Numbered from the stretch's first letter, positions 43,016 through 53,338 are shown. The stretch is 64,000 nt of DNA from Peptoclostridium sp. (GCF_009881055.1 NZ_WXFG01000029.1:1-64000), one strand, 5' to 3'. The notes: generated by a model from the sequence alone, not told the origin. Numbers and translations: made by a program.

Positions 43016-44497
43016 CTAGCTTTGTATTTCTTCAAATACTCTGTATTTTTTCGCTTTTTCCAGCAACTCTTTCAGGCTTCCCATAGCTGCAATTTTGAAC
43101 CCGCCCTGGTACATGTCAAACGAGCCGACCAAGAGTATTACCAAGCCGTGCTCCCTGGAAATTTCCCTGATTTCCGCAAAAGAGTTCTGTGAGATTGTTT
43201 CATAGAATTGAATATCAAGCTCGAACATTACACATTCGACCGCGGCGTGAGTCTTTATTCTGCGCACTTCTTTTTCGAGCAAGTCAAGCAGGGCCAGCCT
43301 TGACGGCAGTCTCCCATTCCCTTTGCAGCACAGACATTCCTCGAGCAGATGCGCCGAAATATCCTTTTTCTCATTTTTTCTTGATATTTCCATTATCCCC
43401 AGTTCGGTATAGCCGTATATAATTGTCTTCCCACGCTCAAAGGCAAAGAGTGATTTCATCTTTGAAAGTAACTCGGCTCTGTTTTTGGCTGACTTCATAT
43501 CTATGAAATCTACAAGTATTATTCCACCTAAGTCCCTTAGCTTTATCTGTGTGGCTATTTCGTCTGCCGCTTCCAAGTTGGTTTTATATATCGTATCCTC
43601 TGCACTGTGGCCCTTTATGCTTTTTGCCGTATTAACGTCAATCACTGTCAGAGCCTCGGTTTTTTCAATAACTATGTTGCCTCCGCTTTTGAGCCATATC
43701 CTCTTGCTGCTCAGGCTCTTTATCCTCTTTTTGATTCCCAGATAGTCGAATATGTCGCTGCTCTTGTCGAAAAGCTCTACTCTGGAAACGGCTTCTTTGC
43801 CGTGCGGCTTCAAATATGAAATCAGCTCATTGAATAGACTGGTGTCATTTATCATGAGCTGGCCTACCTCGCCTTCTAATACGGCTTTAGCGGCCTGCTC
43901 TGCGATTGAAGGTCCCTGGTATATGAGCTTTGGCCCCATTCCGCTGCGGCCCTCCTGACTTACAGACTCCCATATTCCTTGTAGTTCATTCAAATCTCTT
44001 ATCAAATCATCTTGTCCTACGCCCGATGCCTGAGTTCTTATCACAAGACCGAAATCTCCTCCTGCGATACTTTCGCCCAAAGATAGAAGCCGCTCTCTTT
44101 CATTCTGGCTTTCTATGCTTTTTGACACTCTGACAACCTTTTCAAGCGGCAAGTACACGCTGTACCTTCCCGGAATCGACACGTCCAGCGTCAGCTTGGC
44201 TCCCTTGCCGCCGTCTGCGTCTTTAACAACCTGAACTAGTATGTCTTCGCCTTGCCGAACCTGACTTTTTCCGCTCAGCTGCAAATATGCATTCTGGGCT
44301 TCTCCTATGTCGACAAATGCCGCATTTATTCCGCCGACCACCCTCGTGACTCGCCCTCTGTAGACTTTTCCCACCAGGCTAATCTCGTCTCTGCTGCAAA
44401 TTGAAATTTCGACAATTTCCTTGTCCCTAAGCCTGACTCTGGTGGTTTGAAACATTCCTTTGTCAATTATCAGCTTATCCAATCCATGCACCGCCAT
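43016..44497 (-). CDS. rng: Ribonuclease G/E family endoribonuclease
   Basis: A 493-residue RNase G-type enzyme. An N-terminal S1-like domain (KVYRGRVTRVVGGINAAFVDIG, about 40-65) is followed by the RNase H-like and DNase I-like catalytic core, with VIDVNTAKSIKG near residue 290 and IILVDFIDMKS near 330. The Zn-link CxxC motif is CLCCKGNGR (near 395). It cleaves 5'-monophosphate RNA in rRNA maturation and decay. It starts at the DUF2344 stop without its own ribosome site, so it is translationally coupled. Clostridia commonly place it before rplU. Confidence 0.94.
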   Translation of the reverse strand: MAVHGLDKLIIDKGMFQTTRVRLRDKEIVEISICSRDEISLVGKVYRGRVTRVVGGINAAFVDIGEAQNAYLQLSGKSQVRQGEDILVQVVKDADGGKGAKLTLDVSIPGRYSVYLPLEKVVRVSKSIESQNERERLLSLGESIAGGDFGLVIRTQASGVGQDDLIRDLNELQGIWESVSQEGRSGMGPKLIYQGPSIAEQAAKAVLEGEVGQLMINDTSLFNELISYLKPHGKEAVSRVELFDKSSDIFDYLGIKKRIKSLSSKRIWLKSGGNIVIEKTEALTVIDVNTAKSIKGHSAEDTIYKTNLEAADEIATQIKLRDLGGIILVDFIDMKSAKNRAELLSKMKSLFAFERGKTIIYGYTELGIMEISRKNEKKDISAHLLEECLCCKGNGRLPSRLALLDLLEKEVRRIKTHAAVECVMFELDIQFYETISQNSFAEIREISREHGLVILLVGSFDMYQGGFKIAAMGSLKELLEKAKKYRVFEEIQS

Positions 44498-45193
44498 TTA
44501 CATTGGAGCGACAAGCTCGCCGTCGCGCAGTGTGTATATGTCAATCCTTTGTATAGTTGACTCATCAACATCGAAGCGAAGGCCTGTGTTGTCAAGTATT
44601 GTCTGTAAAAGCAGCTCAGGCTTGAGGTTTGAAACAGAACCGCACGTTAGCACGGTTCCAAGATATACTTTGTTGTCTTCAACCATAAGTATTCCGATAT
44701 CCCTTATCATAGCCTTTACGTCAAGCTGTTTTATGTCGCCTTTCTTAGTCTTTTTCTCTACAAATATGTTTTCAAGCCTCATATACTTATCGAGTTCGCT
44801 TTGAACTCCCGCTTTGTCCATATTCTCAAGCAACTCTATGCATATTACATACCGTGCATGAGTAACCTCGCCCATTAGCGCGTTTACCTTGCCCTCCATG
44901 AGCTTTGAAAGCACAAACTCTATTCCGTCCGGAAGAACCTTGTTCAGCCTGGATTTGAACTCCTCAGCATCAATGTCCTCTTCTATTTCTATGTCCACAT
45001 ACTCACCCTGGCTTGCGGTTCCCAGGGAGAGCGCCTGTGCAAATGAAATCTTGGGGTGCTGGTTGAAGCCCTGCGTGAATTCAGGCTTTATCCCCGCTCT
45101 TCTAAGCGAGCGCTCAAGAAGCCTCAGGAGATCCAAGTGAGATATATATATCATGTCTTTTTCTTTTTTGAATTTACTTCTTATCAGCGGCAT
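44498..45193 (-). CDS. DUF2344 protein (TIGR03936)
   Basis: A 231-residue protein with the family start PLIRSKFKKEKDMIYISHLDLLRLLERSLRRA and the GFNQHPKISFAQALSLGT motif near residue 50. Members are either fused to, or next to, a B12-like radical SAM protein, as here. Function is unknown; a tRNA or rRNA link is often suggested because of neighbours rng and rplU. I chose the ATG at 45193, with AGGAGG 9 bases upstream; it overlaps the radical SAM stop (TAATG). Confidence 0.88.
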   Translation of the reverse strand: MPLIRSKFKKEKDMIYISHLDLLRLLERSLRRAGIKPEFTQGFNQHPKISFAQALSLGTASQGEYVDIEIEEDIDAEEFKSRLNKVLPDGIEFVLSKLMEGKVNALMGEVTHARYVICIELLENMDKAGVQSELDKYMRLENIFVEKKTKKGDIKQLDVKAMIRDIGILMVEDNKVYLGTVLTCGSVSNLKPELLLQTILDNTGLRFDVDESTIQRIDIYTLRDGELVAPM

Positions 45194-47040
45194 TAGCATA
45201 AACCTCCTGCAATATCCAAGTTGACTCCGCACCCGGCGCAGCCCTTCCTGCAGTCTGAAGTCAGCTCGCCTCTTTTGGCCTTTTCATTTTCATTTATTAG
45301 AAACTGTTTGCTTACACCTGTGTCTATGTGGTCCCAAGGCAGTATCTCATCGTATTCTCTTCTTCTGTTGGCATAGAATTCCATGCTTACCCCGTTATCT
45401 TTGAATGCTTCTTCCCAAAGATCAAACCTGAAGCTTTCCTCCCAACCGTCGAACTTGCAACCCTTCCTGTATGCATCAAGTATGACCTTGCCAAGCCTTC
45501 TGTCTCCTCTGGCAAATACAGCTTCAAGGAAGCTAGTCTTGGTGTCGTGGTATTTGTAATTTATATTTTTGTTCCTGAGTCTCTCTGAAAGGTATCTTTG
45601 CTTTTCTCTCAGCAGAGCGATGCTGTCCTGCGGCTCCCACTGGAAAGGTGTGAACGGCTTTGGCACGAACGATGATGTGCTTATTGTCACATTGAAATGC
45701 TTGCCCAGTTTCCCGCCGTTCGCCTCTCTGAAATAGTCTATGACATTGTATGCGAGCACTTTTATGCCGTGCAGGTCTTCCTCTGTTTCCGTCGGAAGGC
45801 CTATCATAAAGTAGAGCTTTACGTTTTTCCAGCCCAGAGTGAATGCCTTCTTCATTGTTGTCTCAAGGTTTTCTTCGGTAATGCCCTTGTTTATTACGTC
45901 TCTTAACCTTTGAGTACCTGCTTCTGGAGCAAATGTTAAACCGCTTTTTCTTACTTCCTGGATCTTCTGAGCAAGCTCGGATGAGAAATTGTCAAGCCTC
46001 AGAGAAGGCAGTGAAAGCGAAATTTTCTCCTTCTCGGCATACTCCCTGAGTATATATTCAGTCAGCTCGTCTATATGCGAATAGTCGCTCGTGCTGAGCG
46101 ATGAGAGCGATATCTCCTCGTAGCCCGTGCTGTCTACCAGCTTCTTGAGATTGCTCTTTAAGCTGTCCATGCTTCTTTCTCTGATTGGCCTGTATACCAT
46201 TCCTGCCTGGCAGAACCTGCAGCCTCTCGTACACCCTCTGAAAACCTCCAGCATTATACGGTCGTGCACAATGTCTATAAACGGCACAATTATCTTGTCC
46301 GGATAATATGAAGTGTCCATATTTTTTATGATCCTCTTGCTGACAGTGGCCGGCACTCCGTCCTTAGTGCATGATATTCCTGAAATAGTCAGATCCTCAT
46401 TGTAGGAAACCTCGTAAAAGCTTGGAATATAGACTCCATCTACGTCCTTTGCTATCTGGAGCAGGAACTCTTCTCTGTTGCCGCCCTCTTTCTTCCACTC
46501 CTTGTAGCTTTGCATTATTTCGGCTATGGCTTCCTCAGCTTCTCCAAGCACGACTATATCAGTAAAATCGGCTATGGGCTCAACATTGTATGCGCATGGG
46601 CCTCCCACTATTATGAAAGGATCTGCATTCGTTCTATCCTTGGCCAGAAGCGGTATTCCCGCAAGATCCAGCATATTTAGTATGTTTGTATAAGAAAGCT
46701 CATACTGAAGCGTAAAGCCAAGAAAATCAAAATCCTTAACAGGATGTCTCGATTCCAGGGCAAAAAGAGGTACGCCGTTTTCCCTCATCAGCTTCTCCAT
46801 GTCGGCAGCGGGCGCAAAAACTCTTTCGCAATAGACGTTTTCCATGCTGTTGAGCAGATTGTAGAGTATCTGAAGTCCAAGAAAGCTCATTCCAACCTCG
46901 TATGTGTCGGGAAATGAAAATCCGAATCTCACCGTGTTCCCATCCACTTGTTTTTTGCATGCATTTACTTCATTTCCGATGTATCTGGCCGGCTTTTCGA
47001 CCTTCTTGAGCAGCTTTTCGATATTTACTCTCTCTGTCAT
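45193..47040 (-). CDS. B12-binding-like radical SAM protein (TIGR03960)
   Basis: A 615-residue protein. An N-terminal B12-binding-like segment (FGFSFPDTYEVGMSFLGLQIL near residue 40) is followed by the radical SAM domain with the cluster motif CTRGCRFCQAG (near 265). Near the C-terminus is a Cys-rich tail, CRKGCAGCGVN. The specific reaction is unknown. The pair with DUF2344 and the position before rng/rplU are conserved in Clostridia. Confidence 0.9.
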   Translation of the reverse strand: MTERVNIEKLLKKVEKPARYIGNEVNACKKQVDGNTVRFGFSFPDTYEVGMSFLGLQILYNLLNSMENVYCERVFAPAADMEKLMRENGVPLFALESRHPVKDFDFLGFTLQYELSYTNILNMLDLAGIPLLAKDRTNADPFIIVGGPCAYNVEPIADFTDIVVLGEAEEAIAEIMQSYKEWKKEGGNREEFLLQIAKDVDGVYIPSFYEVSYNEDLTISGISCTKDGVPATVSKRIIKNMDTSYYPDKIIVPFIDIVHDRIMLEVFRGCTRGCRFCQAGMVYRPIRERSMDSLKSNLKKLVDSTGYEEISLSSLSTSDYSHIDELTEYILREYAEKEKISLSLPSLRLDNFSSELAQKIQEVRKSGLTFAPEAGTQRLRDVINKGITEENLETTMKKAFTLGWKNVKLYFMIGLPTETEEDLHGIKVLAYNVIDYFREANGGKLGKHFNVTISTSSFVPKPFTPFQWEPQDSIALLREKQRYLSERLRNKNINYKYHDTKTSFLEAVFARGDRRLGKVILDAYRKGCKFDGWEESFRFDLWEEAFKDNGVSMEFYANRRREYDEILPWDHIDTGVSKQFLINENEKAKRGELTSDCRKGCAGCGVNLDIAGGLC

Positions 47041-47061
47041 AATTATAAAATAACCTCCAAA

Positions 47062-48165
47062 TTAGAAATTGATTTTCTTCCTCCGCATGGACACGTTGAA
47101 TACAAGGCCAAGGGCCATAAGGCTAGTCACCATGGAGCTTCCCCCGTAGCTAACAAGAGGCAGCGTAACGCCTGTTACAGGCATTAGCCCCATTGTCATG
47201 CCAATGTTTTGAACTATCTGATACAGGAACATGAAGAGCACGCCTGTGCTTACAAGTGTGCCGTAAAAATCCTTCGAATTCCTGGAAATGGATATTATCC
47301 CTTTCAGAAAAAAGTAGAACAGCACAACAAGCAGGCAAGCACCTATAAATCCGAACTCTTCTCCAAGCACTGCAAATATGAAGTCCGAATCCTGCACCGG
47401 CAAAAAATCATATTGGTTTTGAGTCCCTTTGAAGAGCCCCTTGCCGAAAATTTTGCCCGAACCTATCGCTATCATCGACTGTATTACCTGGTAGTTACCT
47501 TCAAAGCTGGGATCCCCCGGATGTATGAACGCATCTATTCTGACTTTCTGGTGGGCTTCAAGAAAAGGATATATGGCTGGTATTGACAAAAGACCGGCCG
47601 CAGCAATTTTCGCAACCATCTTTAGATTTATGTCGCAGACAAACAGCATTCCGAATATTATAGACATGAAAACTATGGCAGTACCCAGATCCGGCTGCTT
47701 AAGTATAAGCAGCACTATGGGCGCTGCATATGCCGCTATCGGAAGGAGATCCTTGAAGTTGTTTATTCTTCCCTTCTTGTCCTCCAAAAATTTGGCAAAC
47801 GACAGTATGAAGCCTATCTTGACAAGCTCTGAAGTCTGCAAATCTATGAAGCCGAGATTTATCCAGGACCTGGCTCCTGCCCGTGCTATACCAAGGCCCG
47901 GCAGGTACACTATAAGCAGCAAGAGTATGTTGGCGATATAAATTTGCTTTTGATACTTCGCAAAGCTGTTGTAGTCAAAAAGCAGCATGACCGCCATTAT
48001 CAGCATGCCTATAATAAACGAGGCTCCCTGTATCTTGAGCTGTCTGTTGAATCCCTCTATGTTGGAATGCGTCGCGCTGCTTAAGGCAACCATTCCTATG
48101 CAGAATATAGCACAGATTATGGCCAGCAGCTTCCAGTCAAAAGCCTTTAATTTTCTAAATTCCAT
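47062..48165 (-). CDS. rodA: Rod shape-determining protein RodA (SEDS glycosyltransferase)
   Basis: A 367-residue SEDS-family membrane protein with about ten transmembrane segments. It has the family motifs PGLGIARAGARSWI and QPDLGTA, and the catalytic Asp region of TQNQYDFLPVQDSDFIFAVLGEEFGF. The C-terminal GVTLPLVSYGGSSM is the SEDS signature. It polymerises lipid II together with the transpeptidase encoded by mrdA. It lies three genes downstream of mrdA, after minC-minD-minE. Confidence 0.96.
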   Translation of the reverse strand: MEFRKLKAFDWKLLAIICAIFCIGMVALSSATHSNIEGFNRQLKIQGASFIIGMLIMAVMLLFDYNSFAKYQKQIYIANILLLLIVYLPGLGIARAGARSWINLGFIDLQTSELVKIGFILSFAKFLEDKKGRINNFKDLLPIAAYAAPIVLLILKQPDLGTAIVFMSIIFGMLFVCDINLKMVAKIAAAGLLSIPAIYPFLEAHQKVRIDAFIHPGDPSFEGNYQVIQSMIAIGSGKIFGKGLFKGTQNQYDFLPVQDSDFIFAVLGEEFGFIGACLLVVLFYFFLKGIISISRNSKDFYGTLVSTGVLFMFLYQIVQNIGMTMGLMPVTGVTLPLVSYGGSSMVTSLMALGLVFNVSMRRKKINF

Positions 48166-48229
48166 CTGTTCCTCCAGGAGTCTGTCCGAAAATAAAAGGA
48201 AATTCCATAACGGAATCCCCTTGTCATAG

Positions 48230-48514
48230 TTACCTTCTCATGTCTTTAACCTTTTTTATTGGTATGTTTGCAACTAGTGCCGAAAGCACAGTGCCTTCGG
48301 TTGTATTCCTGGACTTGGTCATTTTAATCTCCAAGCCCTCTTCATCGATCTCTATGTAACTTGAAATTGTTCTTATAAGATCTTCCTTTACGCTCTCTAA
48401 AAATTTGTCTGAGCAGTTTGCCCTGTCATGAACTAGTACGAGTTTTAGACGTTCCTTCGCTATGTTCTTGCTCGATTTAGAGTTTTTACCAAAAAGTTTG
48501 AATAAATCCATCAT
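48230..48514 (-). CDS. minE: Cell division topological specificity factor MinE
   Basis: A 94-residue protein. The N-terminal amphipathic MinD-activating segment (MMDLFKLFG) is followed by AKERLKLVLVHDRANCSDKFL and the topological domain with EIKMTKSR. MinE drives MinCD off the midcell. The ATG at 48514 has AGGGGTGA upstream. MinE is present in Clostridia but not Bacillus, which uses DivIVA. Confidence 0.94.
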   Translation of the reverse strand: MMDLFKLFGKNSKSSKNIAKERLKLVLVHDRANCSDKFLESVKEDLIRTISSYIEIDEEGLEIKMTKSRNTTEGTVLSALVANIPIKKVKDMRR

Positions 48515-48526
48515 AGTCATTCACCC

Positions 48527-49324
48527 CTATCTAGCCAACCCAAACATTTTCTTGACCTTGCTCAGTATAGTCTCTTGTACATCAAGGTCCATGAAAGGTA
48601 CCTGCTCGCCTAATATCCTCTTTGCAATATTTCTGTAAGCCTTGCCTGCTAGTGACTTTGCCTCCACAACCGCCGGCTCGCCCTTGTTTGTGGTTATAAC
48701 TACATTCTCATCATCCGGCACGACACCTATGAGCTCAATAGCAAGTATGTCAATGATGTCGTTTATGTTCATCATGTCGCCGCGCTTGACCATTTCATTT
48801 TTTATTCTGTTTATTATGAGCTTTGGATTTTCTATCTCGCTTGCTTCCAAAAGCCCAATAATCCTGTCGGCATCCCTCACGGCAGAAACCTCAGGGGTTG
48901 TAATTACTATAGCTCTGTCAGCACCTGCTATTGCGTTCTTGAAGCCCTGCTCTATGCCTGCCGGGCAGTCTATTATTACATAGTCAAACATTTCCTTAAG
49001 GTTTGCAGTGAGCTCCTTCATCTGGTCCGGCGAAATAGCATCCTTGTCCCTTGTCTGGGCCGCCGGGAGAAGAAATAGTCCTTCAAACCTCTTGTCTTTT
49101 ATGAGAGCCTGCTTGAGCTTGCAAGAGCCTTCGACAACATCTACTATGTCATATACTATCCTATTTTCAAGCCCCATAACTACATCAAGGTTTCTAAGGC
49201 CTATATCCGCATCTACAACCGCTACCTTTTTGCCTTCAAGGCTGAGCGCAGTCCCTATATTTGCGGTTGTAGTGGTCTTGCCCACACCGCCTTTTCCAGA
49301 AGTTATGACTATTACTTCACCCAT
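48527..49324 (-). CDS. minD: Septum site-determining ATPase MinD
   Basis: A 265-residue deviant Walker ATPase. The motif SGKGGVGKTTTTANIG is at the N-terminus, VVDADIGLRNLD near residue 38 and DCPAGIEQG near 118. The C-terminal amphipathic helix (about 250-265) anchors it to the membrane. With MinC it blocks Z-ring formation near the poles. The ATG at 49324 has GGAGG upstream. Confidence 0.97.
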   Translation of the reverse strand: MGEVIVITSGKGGVGKTTTTANIGTALSLEGKKVAVVDADIGLRNLDVVMGLENRIVYDIVDVVEGSCKLKQALIKDKRFEGLFLLPAAQTRDKDAISPDQMKELTANLKEMFDYVIIDCPAGIEQGFKNAIAGADRAIVITTPEVSAVRDADRIIGLLEASEIENPKLIINRIKNEMVKRGDMMNINDIIDILAIELIGVVPDDENVVITTNKGEPAVVEAKSLAGKAYRNIAKRILGEQVPFMDLDVQETILSKVKKMFGLAR

Positions 49325-49352
49325 CAACTAGACCTCCTAATTATTTATATAT

Positions 49353-49964
49353 CTATTTCCTGTTTAGGCACGGTTCTATAATAATATAATTTTCCTTTAT
49401 GAAAGCTATTTCCGGTATATCAGGTTTCTCGTCATGTCCCTCATCAGGCGGTATAGCAATCAAGTCTGCTATTCTAAGCTGCATGGGTTCCAGATTGTTT
49501 GCCACAACAAAGGCTTCCCTGTTGCCAGCGGCTCCCGCATGGACTACTCCTCTTAGAGCTCCTATTACTACTACATTCCCGTCTGCAATAATATGGGCTC
49601 CTGGGTTGACATCCCCTATTATTACTATATTACCACTAAACTCAACTCTTTTTCCAGACCTAAGTGTCGATCTGATGAATTTTGTGTCACCGCTGGGTAT
49701 ATATTCTATTGCAAGCTGCCTTTCTTCCTCGGCAATCTGCATTCCAAGCTCGCCTTCAATGTATTCCTTTAACATTATATACTCAACATCATCGACTCCG
49801 CTACAGTTAATAGCATATATCCTGGCCCCGTCAAAAAATCCTTTTGCGCCTTTAACTTTCTGACCTATGAGTTCCTTTGCCGTCTTGTAGTCGCAATCGC
49901 TTCTTATGTTTATTACAAGTCCGTTTTTAGTTCCCTTAAACTCAATTTTTTCTGTTTCGAGCAT
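49353..49964 (-). CDS. minC: Septum site-determining protein MinC
   Basis: A 203-residue inhibitor of FtsZ polymerisation. The variable N-terminal domain (about 1-95) is followed by the conserved beta-helical C-terminal domain with RSGKRVEFSGNIVIIGDVNPGA and GNVVVIGALRGVVHAGA near residues 110-150. It binds MinD through this domain. GGGGG precedes the ATG. It sits between mrdA and minD. Confidence 0.95.
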   Translation of the reverse strand: MLETEKIEFKGTKNGLVINIRSDCDYKTAKELIGQKVKGAKGFFDGARIYAINCSGVDDVEYIMLKEYIEGELGMQIAEEERQLAIEYIPSGDTKFIRSTLRSGKRVEFSGNIVIIGDVNPGAHIIADGNVVVIGALRGVVHAGAAGNREAFVVANNLEPMQLRIADLIAIPPDEGHDEKPDIPEIAFIKENYIIIEPCLNRK

Positions 49965-50005
49965 ATTGATTCCCCCACAAATACATAATGTCTACAAATC
50001 AAAGC

Positions 50006-52801
50006 TTATTGAGTCAAACCTCCGGAATAGTCTATTTTTTCCTGGCTGTAGTCAGTTTCAAGCCCCATGTACTGTCCTATTACATCCCGCGCTATAGGTC
50101 CGCCGTATCCACCGTGCCCGCCCTGGAATATAAGCACTACTACTGCTATTTCAGGTTTGTCATACGGAGCAAACGAAACAAACCATGCAAAATTGTCATA
50201 CGTGTCCTTAAATCTGTTTATATCGCTTGTCTTGATTTTGGGGTTGAGCTTTTGAATGGCAGCCCTGAGGTAGTAGTCTCTGTCGAGCTTCTCTTCAGAT
50301 TTTTTTTCCATAGAGTCTGCAAGCTTCATTACCTCGTCTTTCCCAACTCCAAAGCTTGAAAGGTGCGAGAGCAGATACTGTGCCTCATCAGCTGCCGGAA
50401 CTCTTCCGCTTTTTTGCGCCGTTCCTGTCTTTCCGCCAACTTCGACAGGGAAATTCCCGAACGTGCTGCTGGCAGTACCTTCCTCCGTTACCTTCTTCAT
50501 TCCTTTTTTGATGTGCTCGAGATTCTCAGCGTCATCAAGTGGGATTTTGACTGATGCCCTCTTTATTTTTTCTATATTAAGTTTATCATAAGATTCTATT
50601 TTGTCCACGACTGTGACCTTGTTTTTATATCCGCCGTTAGTCAGCGCAGAAATATAGTTGGCCATCTGTATAGGTGAGTATGAGTTTTCACCCTGACCTA
50701 TGCTTATATTGAAGCTGTCTCCCGTGCTCCACTTCGCCTGTGAAAAATAGTTGTATTTCATTATGTCTGTTATCTCGTTTACGCTTTCTTCCTTTACCTT
50801 GAGGCCTCCAAGTCTCTTTATTATCTCGCCTCTGCTTGGATTTTCCTCTGCCCAGCTCACCATCGTGTCTATGCGCTTTTTATACTCATCCGGGTCACTC
50901 TCGCTTGTTATATCCGCAAAGGCATTCTCAAGCTTAATTTCAAGAGTGCTCTCAAGCATCAGCTTTGTAGTTTTGAGCTTGTCAGCCGGATTTGGAACCT
51001 TGCCTGAAAACTCCTCGATTTGAATTCCTGTCTTCTCGTCAAGGCCAAGCAGTTTGGCGAAGTAGAGTATGTCCTCTATTCCCATCTGTACAGGCAGCGG
51101 CTTGTTGGCACCATAGTCAAACCCTACGCTGAGGGAATAGAAATAGTAGTTGCACGACACCTCGAGCGCCTTGTAAAGATCTGTAGGTCCGTGGCTTCCT
51201 TTTCTTTCGTTCCACAGCCAGCAGCCAAAGCTCCTGTTGCCCAGCATTATATAGCCCCTGTCTGTTATCCTGTAATTCGGGCTGAGCCCCTTTTCTAAGC
51301 CTGCAAGTCCTGTCACCATCTTGAATACCGAACCAGGCTGCACCGTTGTCATTGTGGCAACGTTATAAAGGGGTCTTGGCGCCAGAGGATCATTTTTGTT
51401 CTCCGGAAGTAGTTTTGCCATGTCCTCGGAGGATATGCCCGTAGCAAAAAGGTTCGGATCAAAGTCCGGATAACTGGCCAGGGCAAGGACATCACCCGTT
51501 TTTACGTCGAGAGCCACTACAGCTCCCGATGTTGCCTTGCTGTATACCCGCTTGCTGTCCCTTAGCCTCGAACTGCCCCATTTGCTTGTATATACTCCGC
51601 CCTGCCTTATAGTAGAGAGTACGGTTTTGAGCGATTCCTCGGCTTTCTTTTGGAGCTCGAGATCTATTGTAAGATAAACCGAGTCTCCTGGGACAGGATC
51701 CTTCATCTCGAGCCTTTTAATGAGCCTTCCAGCTGCATCCACCTGGACTCGCTTGTAGCCGTTTTCGCCCTTGAGGCTTTCTTCGTATTGCTTTTCGATG
51801 CCGCTCTTGCCTATGGTGTCACTTTTACTGTATCCTTTTTCATCTACATATTTTTCTATCTCGTATGGCAGCGATATTTTACCCATGTATCCAAGTATAT
51901 GCGATGCCACATTGCCGTTTGGATAGTATCTTACGGGCTTGACCTCGACGCTCACACCTGTAAGCTCCATGCTCTTTTCCTCGATCTCTGCCACAGTCTT
52001 TTGCGACACGTCGTACGCCACCTCGACAGGCTGGTATTGAAGATATCCCTTAGACTTGACAAGGTCGCGTATTATCATGACCTTCCTGGCATCAGCATCA
52101 TTGTATTCCGAAGGAAGCTCGTAATACTTTCTTATTCTCTTAAATGCCTCGTTTGCATCTATACCTTTTTCCTTTTCTATGTCTATGTCATATCCGTAGA
52201 GCCACTCTTTCTTCCTCACTTGCTCTGCAAAAAGCCACTGGGAAACGTATATCGGAGGATAGTAGCCGTTTTCGTTGAGCAGTTTTTGCAGCTCAAACTT
52301 GTCTATGTTCCTCGATTCAGGCGATATGGCTCCGCTGGCAATGAGCGAATCCACGATGTAATAGAAGCTTTCCTTGGCAGTGTATGATTTAGGTATGGCG
52401 TTTTCAGCCTTCCATTCCCTTATTTTTCTGTCGAATGTAAATGAGAACTTGCCGTTTACAAGTTCTATAGGAAACTCATCGGCATATTTGTCGCCATTCT
52501 TTTCAAGTATGCCGATTATCCCAAGTGCTATTGAGTTCATGTTGTCCTTTGCAACTTCGTTTTTTGAAATCTGCACAGTAAAGCTCGGCCTGTTGCCTGC
52601 AATAAGCCTTCCGTACCTGTCCTTTATCTCGCCTCTTGGCGCCTGGACTGTTATCTTCCTGAAGACTTTATCCTGTGCCTGCTTGAAATAATCGTCACCC
52701 TTGACTATTGTCATGAAGGAAAGTCTTATTACAAGCACTGCAAATATGCACATGAGCACTGTCTTTAGAATATCAAATCTGTCGCTTTGTTTTTGCATCA
52801 T
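50006..52801 (-). CDS. mrdA: Penicillin-binding protein 2 (elongation-specific transpeptidase)
   Basis: A 931-residue class B PBP that crosslinks lateral wall. It has an N-terminal membrane segment (about 12-30), a PBP dimer domain, and a transpeptidase domain with SxxK in VQPGSVFKM (near 490), the SxN-type motif in VSCNYYF (near 545) and KTG in GGKTGTAQKSG (near 790). Compared with E. coli PBP2 it is about 300 residues longer, through inserts between KTG and the earlier motifs; long forms are common in Clostridia. Its partner is RodA. Confidence 0.96.
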   Translation of the reverse strand: MMQKQSDRFDILKTVLMCIFAVLVIRLSFMTIVKGDDYFKQAQDKVFRKITVQAPRGEIKDRYGRLIAGNRPSFTVQISKNEVAKDNMNSIALGIIGILEKNGDKYADEFPIELVNGKFSFTFDRKIREWKAENAIPKSYTAKESFYYIVDSLIASGAISPESRNIDKFELQKLLNENGYYPPIYVSQWLFAEQVRKKEWLYGYDIDIEKEKGIDANEAFKRIRKYYELPSEYNDADARKVMIIRDLVKSKGYLQYQPVEVAYDVSQKTVAEIEEKSMELTGVSVEVKPVRYYPNGNVASHILGYMGKISLPYEIEKYVDEKGYSKSDTIGKSGIEKQYEESLKGENGYKRVQVDAAGRLIKRLEMKDPVPGDSVYLTIDLELQKKAEESLKTVLSTIRQGGVYTSKWGSSRLRDSKRVYSKATSGAVVALDVKTGDVLALASYPDFDPNLFATGISSEDMAKLLPENKNDPLAPRPLYNVATMTTVQPGSVFKMVTGLAGLEKGLSPNYRITDRGYIMLGNRSFGCWLWNERKGSHGPTDLYKALEVSCNYYFYSLSVGFDYGANKPLPVQMGIEDILYFAKLLGLDEKTGIQIEEFSGKVPNPADKLKTTKLMLESTLEIKLENAFADITSESDPDEYKKRIDTMVSWAEENPSRGEIIKRLGGLKVKEESVNEITDIMKYNYFSQAKWSTGDSFNISIGQGENSYSPIQMANYISALTNGGYKNKVTVVDKIESYDKLNIEKIKRASVKIPLDDAENLEHIKKGMKKVTEEGTASSTFGNFPVEVGGKTGTAQKSGRVPAADEAQYLLSHLSSFGVGKDEVMKLADSMEKKSEEKLDRDYYLRAAIQKLNPKIKTSDINRFKDTYDNFAWFVSFAPYDKPEIAVVVLIFQGGHGGYGGPIARDVIGQYMGLETDYSQEKIDYSGGLTQ

Positions 52802-52829
52802 AAAAAATCACCTTAACAATTTCGGCATA

Positions 52830-53327
52830 TTAGTATAAGGATACACTTCTTTTTATCTTCTCATGAAACTTCAGGAAAAAAGCATACGCCGGCAGCGCAA
52901 TCACACTGTTTATAATAGGGAACACAACCATGTTCCTCAGCAGTATGCTGTATATGGAGCCTTGCAGATATTCTCCGAAAACAAGCAGCTTGATTCCCGA
53001 ATATAAAATACTGGCAAAGCTTATGAGCACAAATATTGTAAATCTGCTCTCTTTGAATATCTTGTCGCTTATGAAGCCGTAAAGCTCCGATATTGCATAC
53101 ATAAAAAGCGAGCTTACACCGAGCGTAATACCTACAAGCATATCGCGCGCAAGCCCTGCAACAATACCGGATGCCGACGACGCTCGCTTGTCCAGCGTTA
53201 TTGCGCATATGCAAACATATATCAGGACAAAGTCAGGCGCCACGCCAAATATTTTCAAATTGTTGAGTATGCTGTTTTCCAAAACGACTATCACAAGCGA
53301 TATGAACGTGGCATAAATTGCTCCCAT
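52830..53327 (-). CDS. mreD: Rod shape-determining protein MreD
   Basis: A 165-residue membrane protein with about five hydrophobic segments. MreD helps organise the elongation complex. It has an N-terminal LIVVLENSILNNLKIFGVAPDF segment typical of MreD. GAGAGG precedes the ATG. It lies between mreC and mrdA, the standard order. Confidence 0.92.
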   Translation of the reverse strand: MGAIYATFISLVIVVLENSILNNLKIFGVAPDFVLIYVCICAITLDKRASSASGIVAGLARDMLVGITLGVSSLFMYAISELYGFISDKIFKESRFTIFVLISFASILYSGIKLLVFGEYLQGSIYSILLRNMVVFPIINSVIALPAYAFFLKFHEKIKRSVSLY

Positions 53328-53338
53328 GACTAACCTCT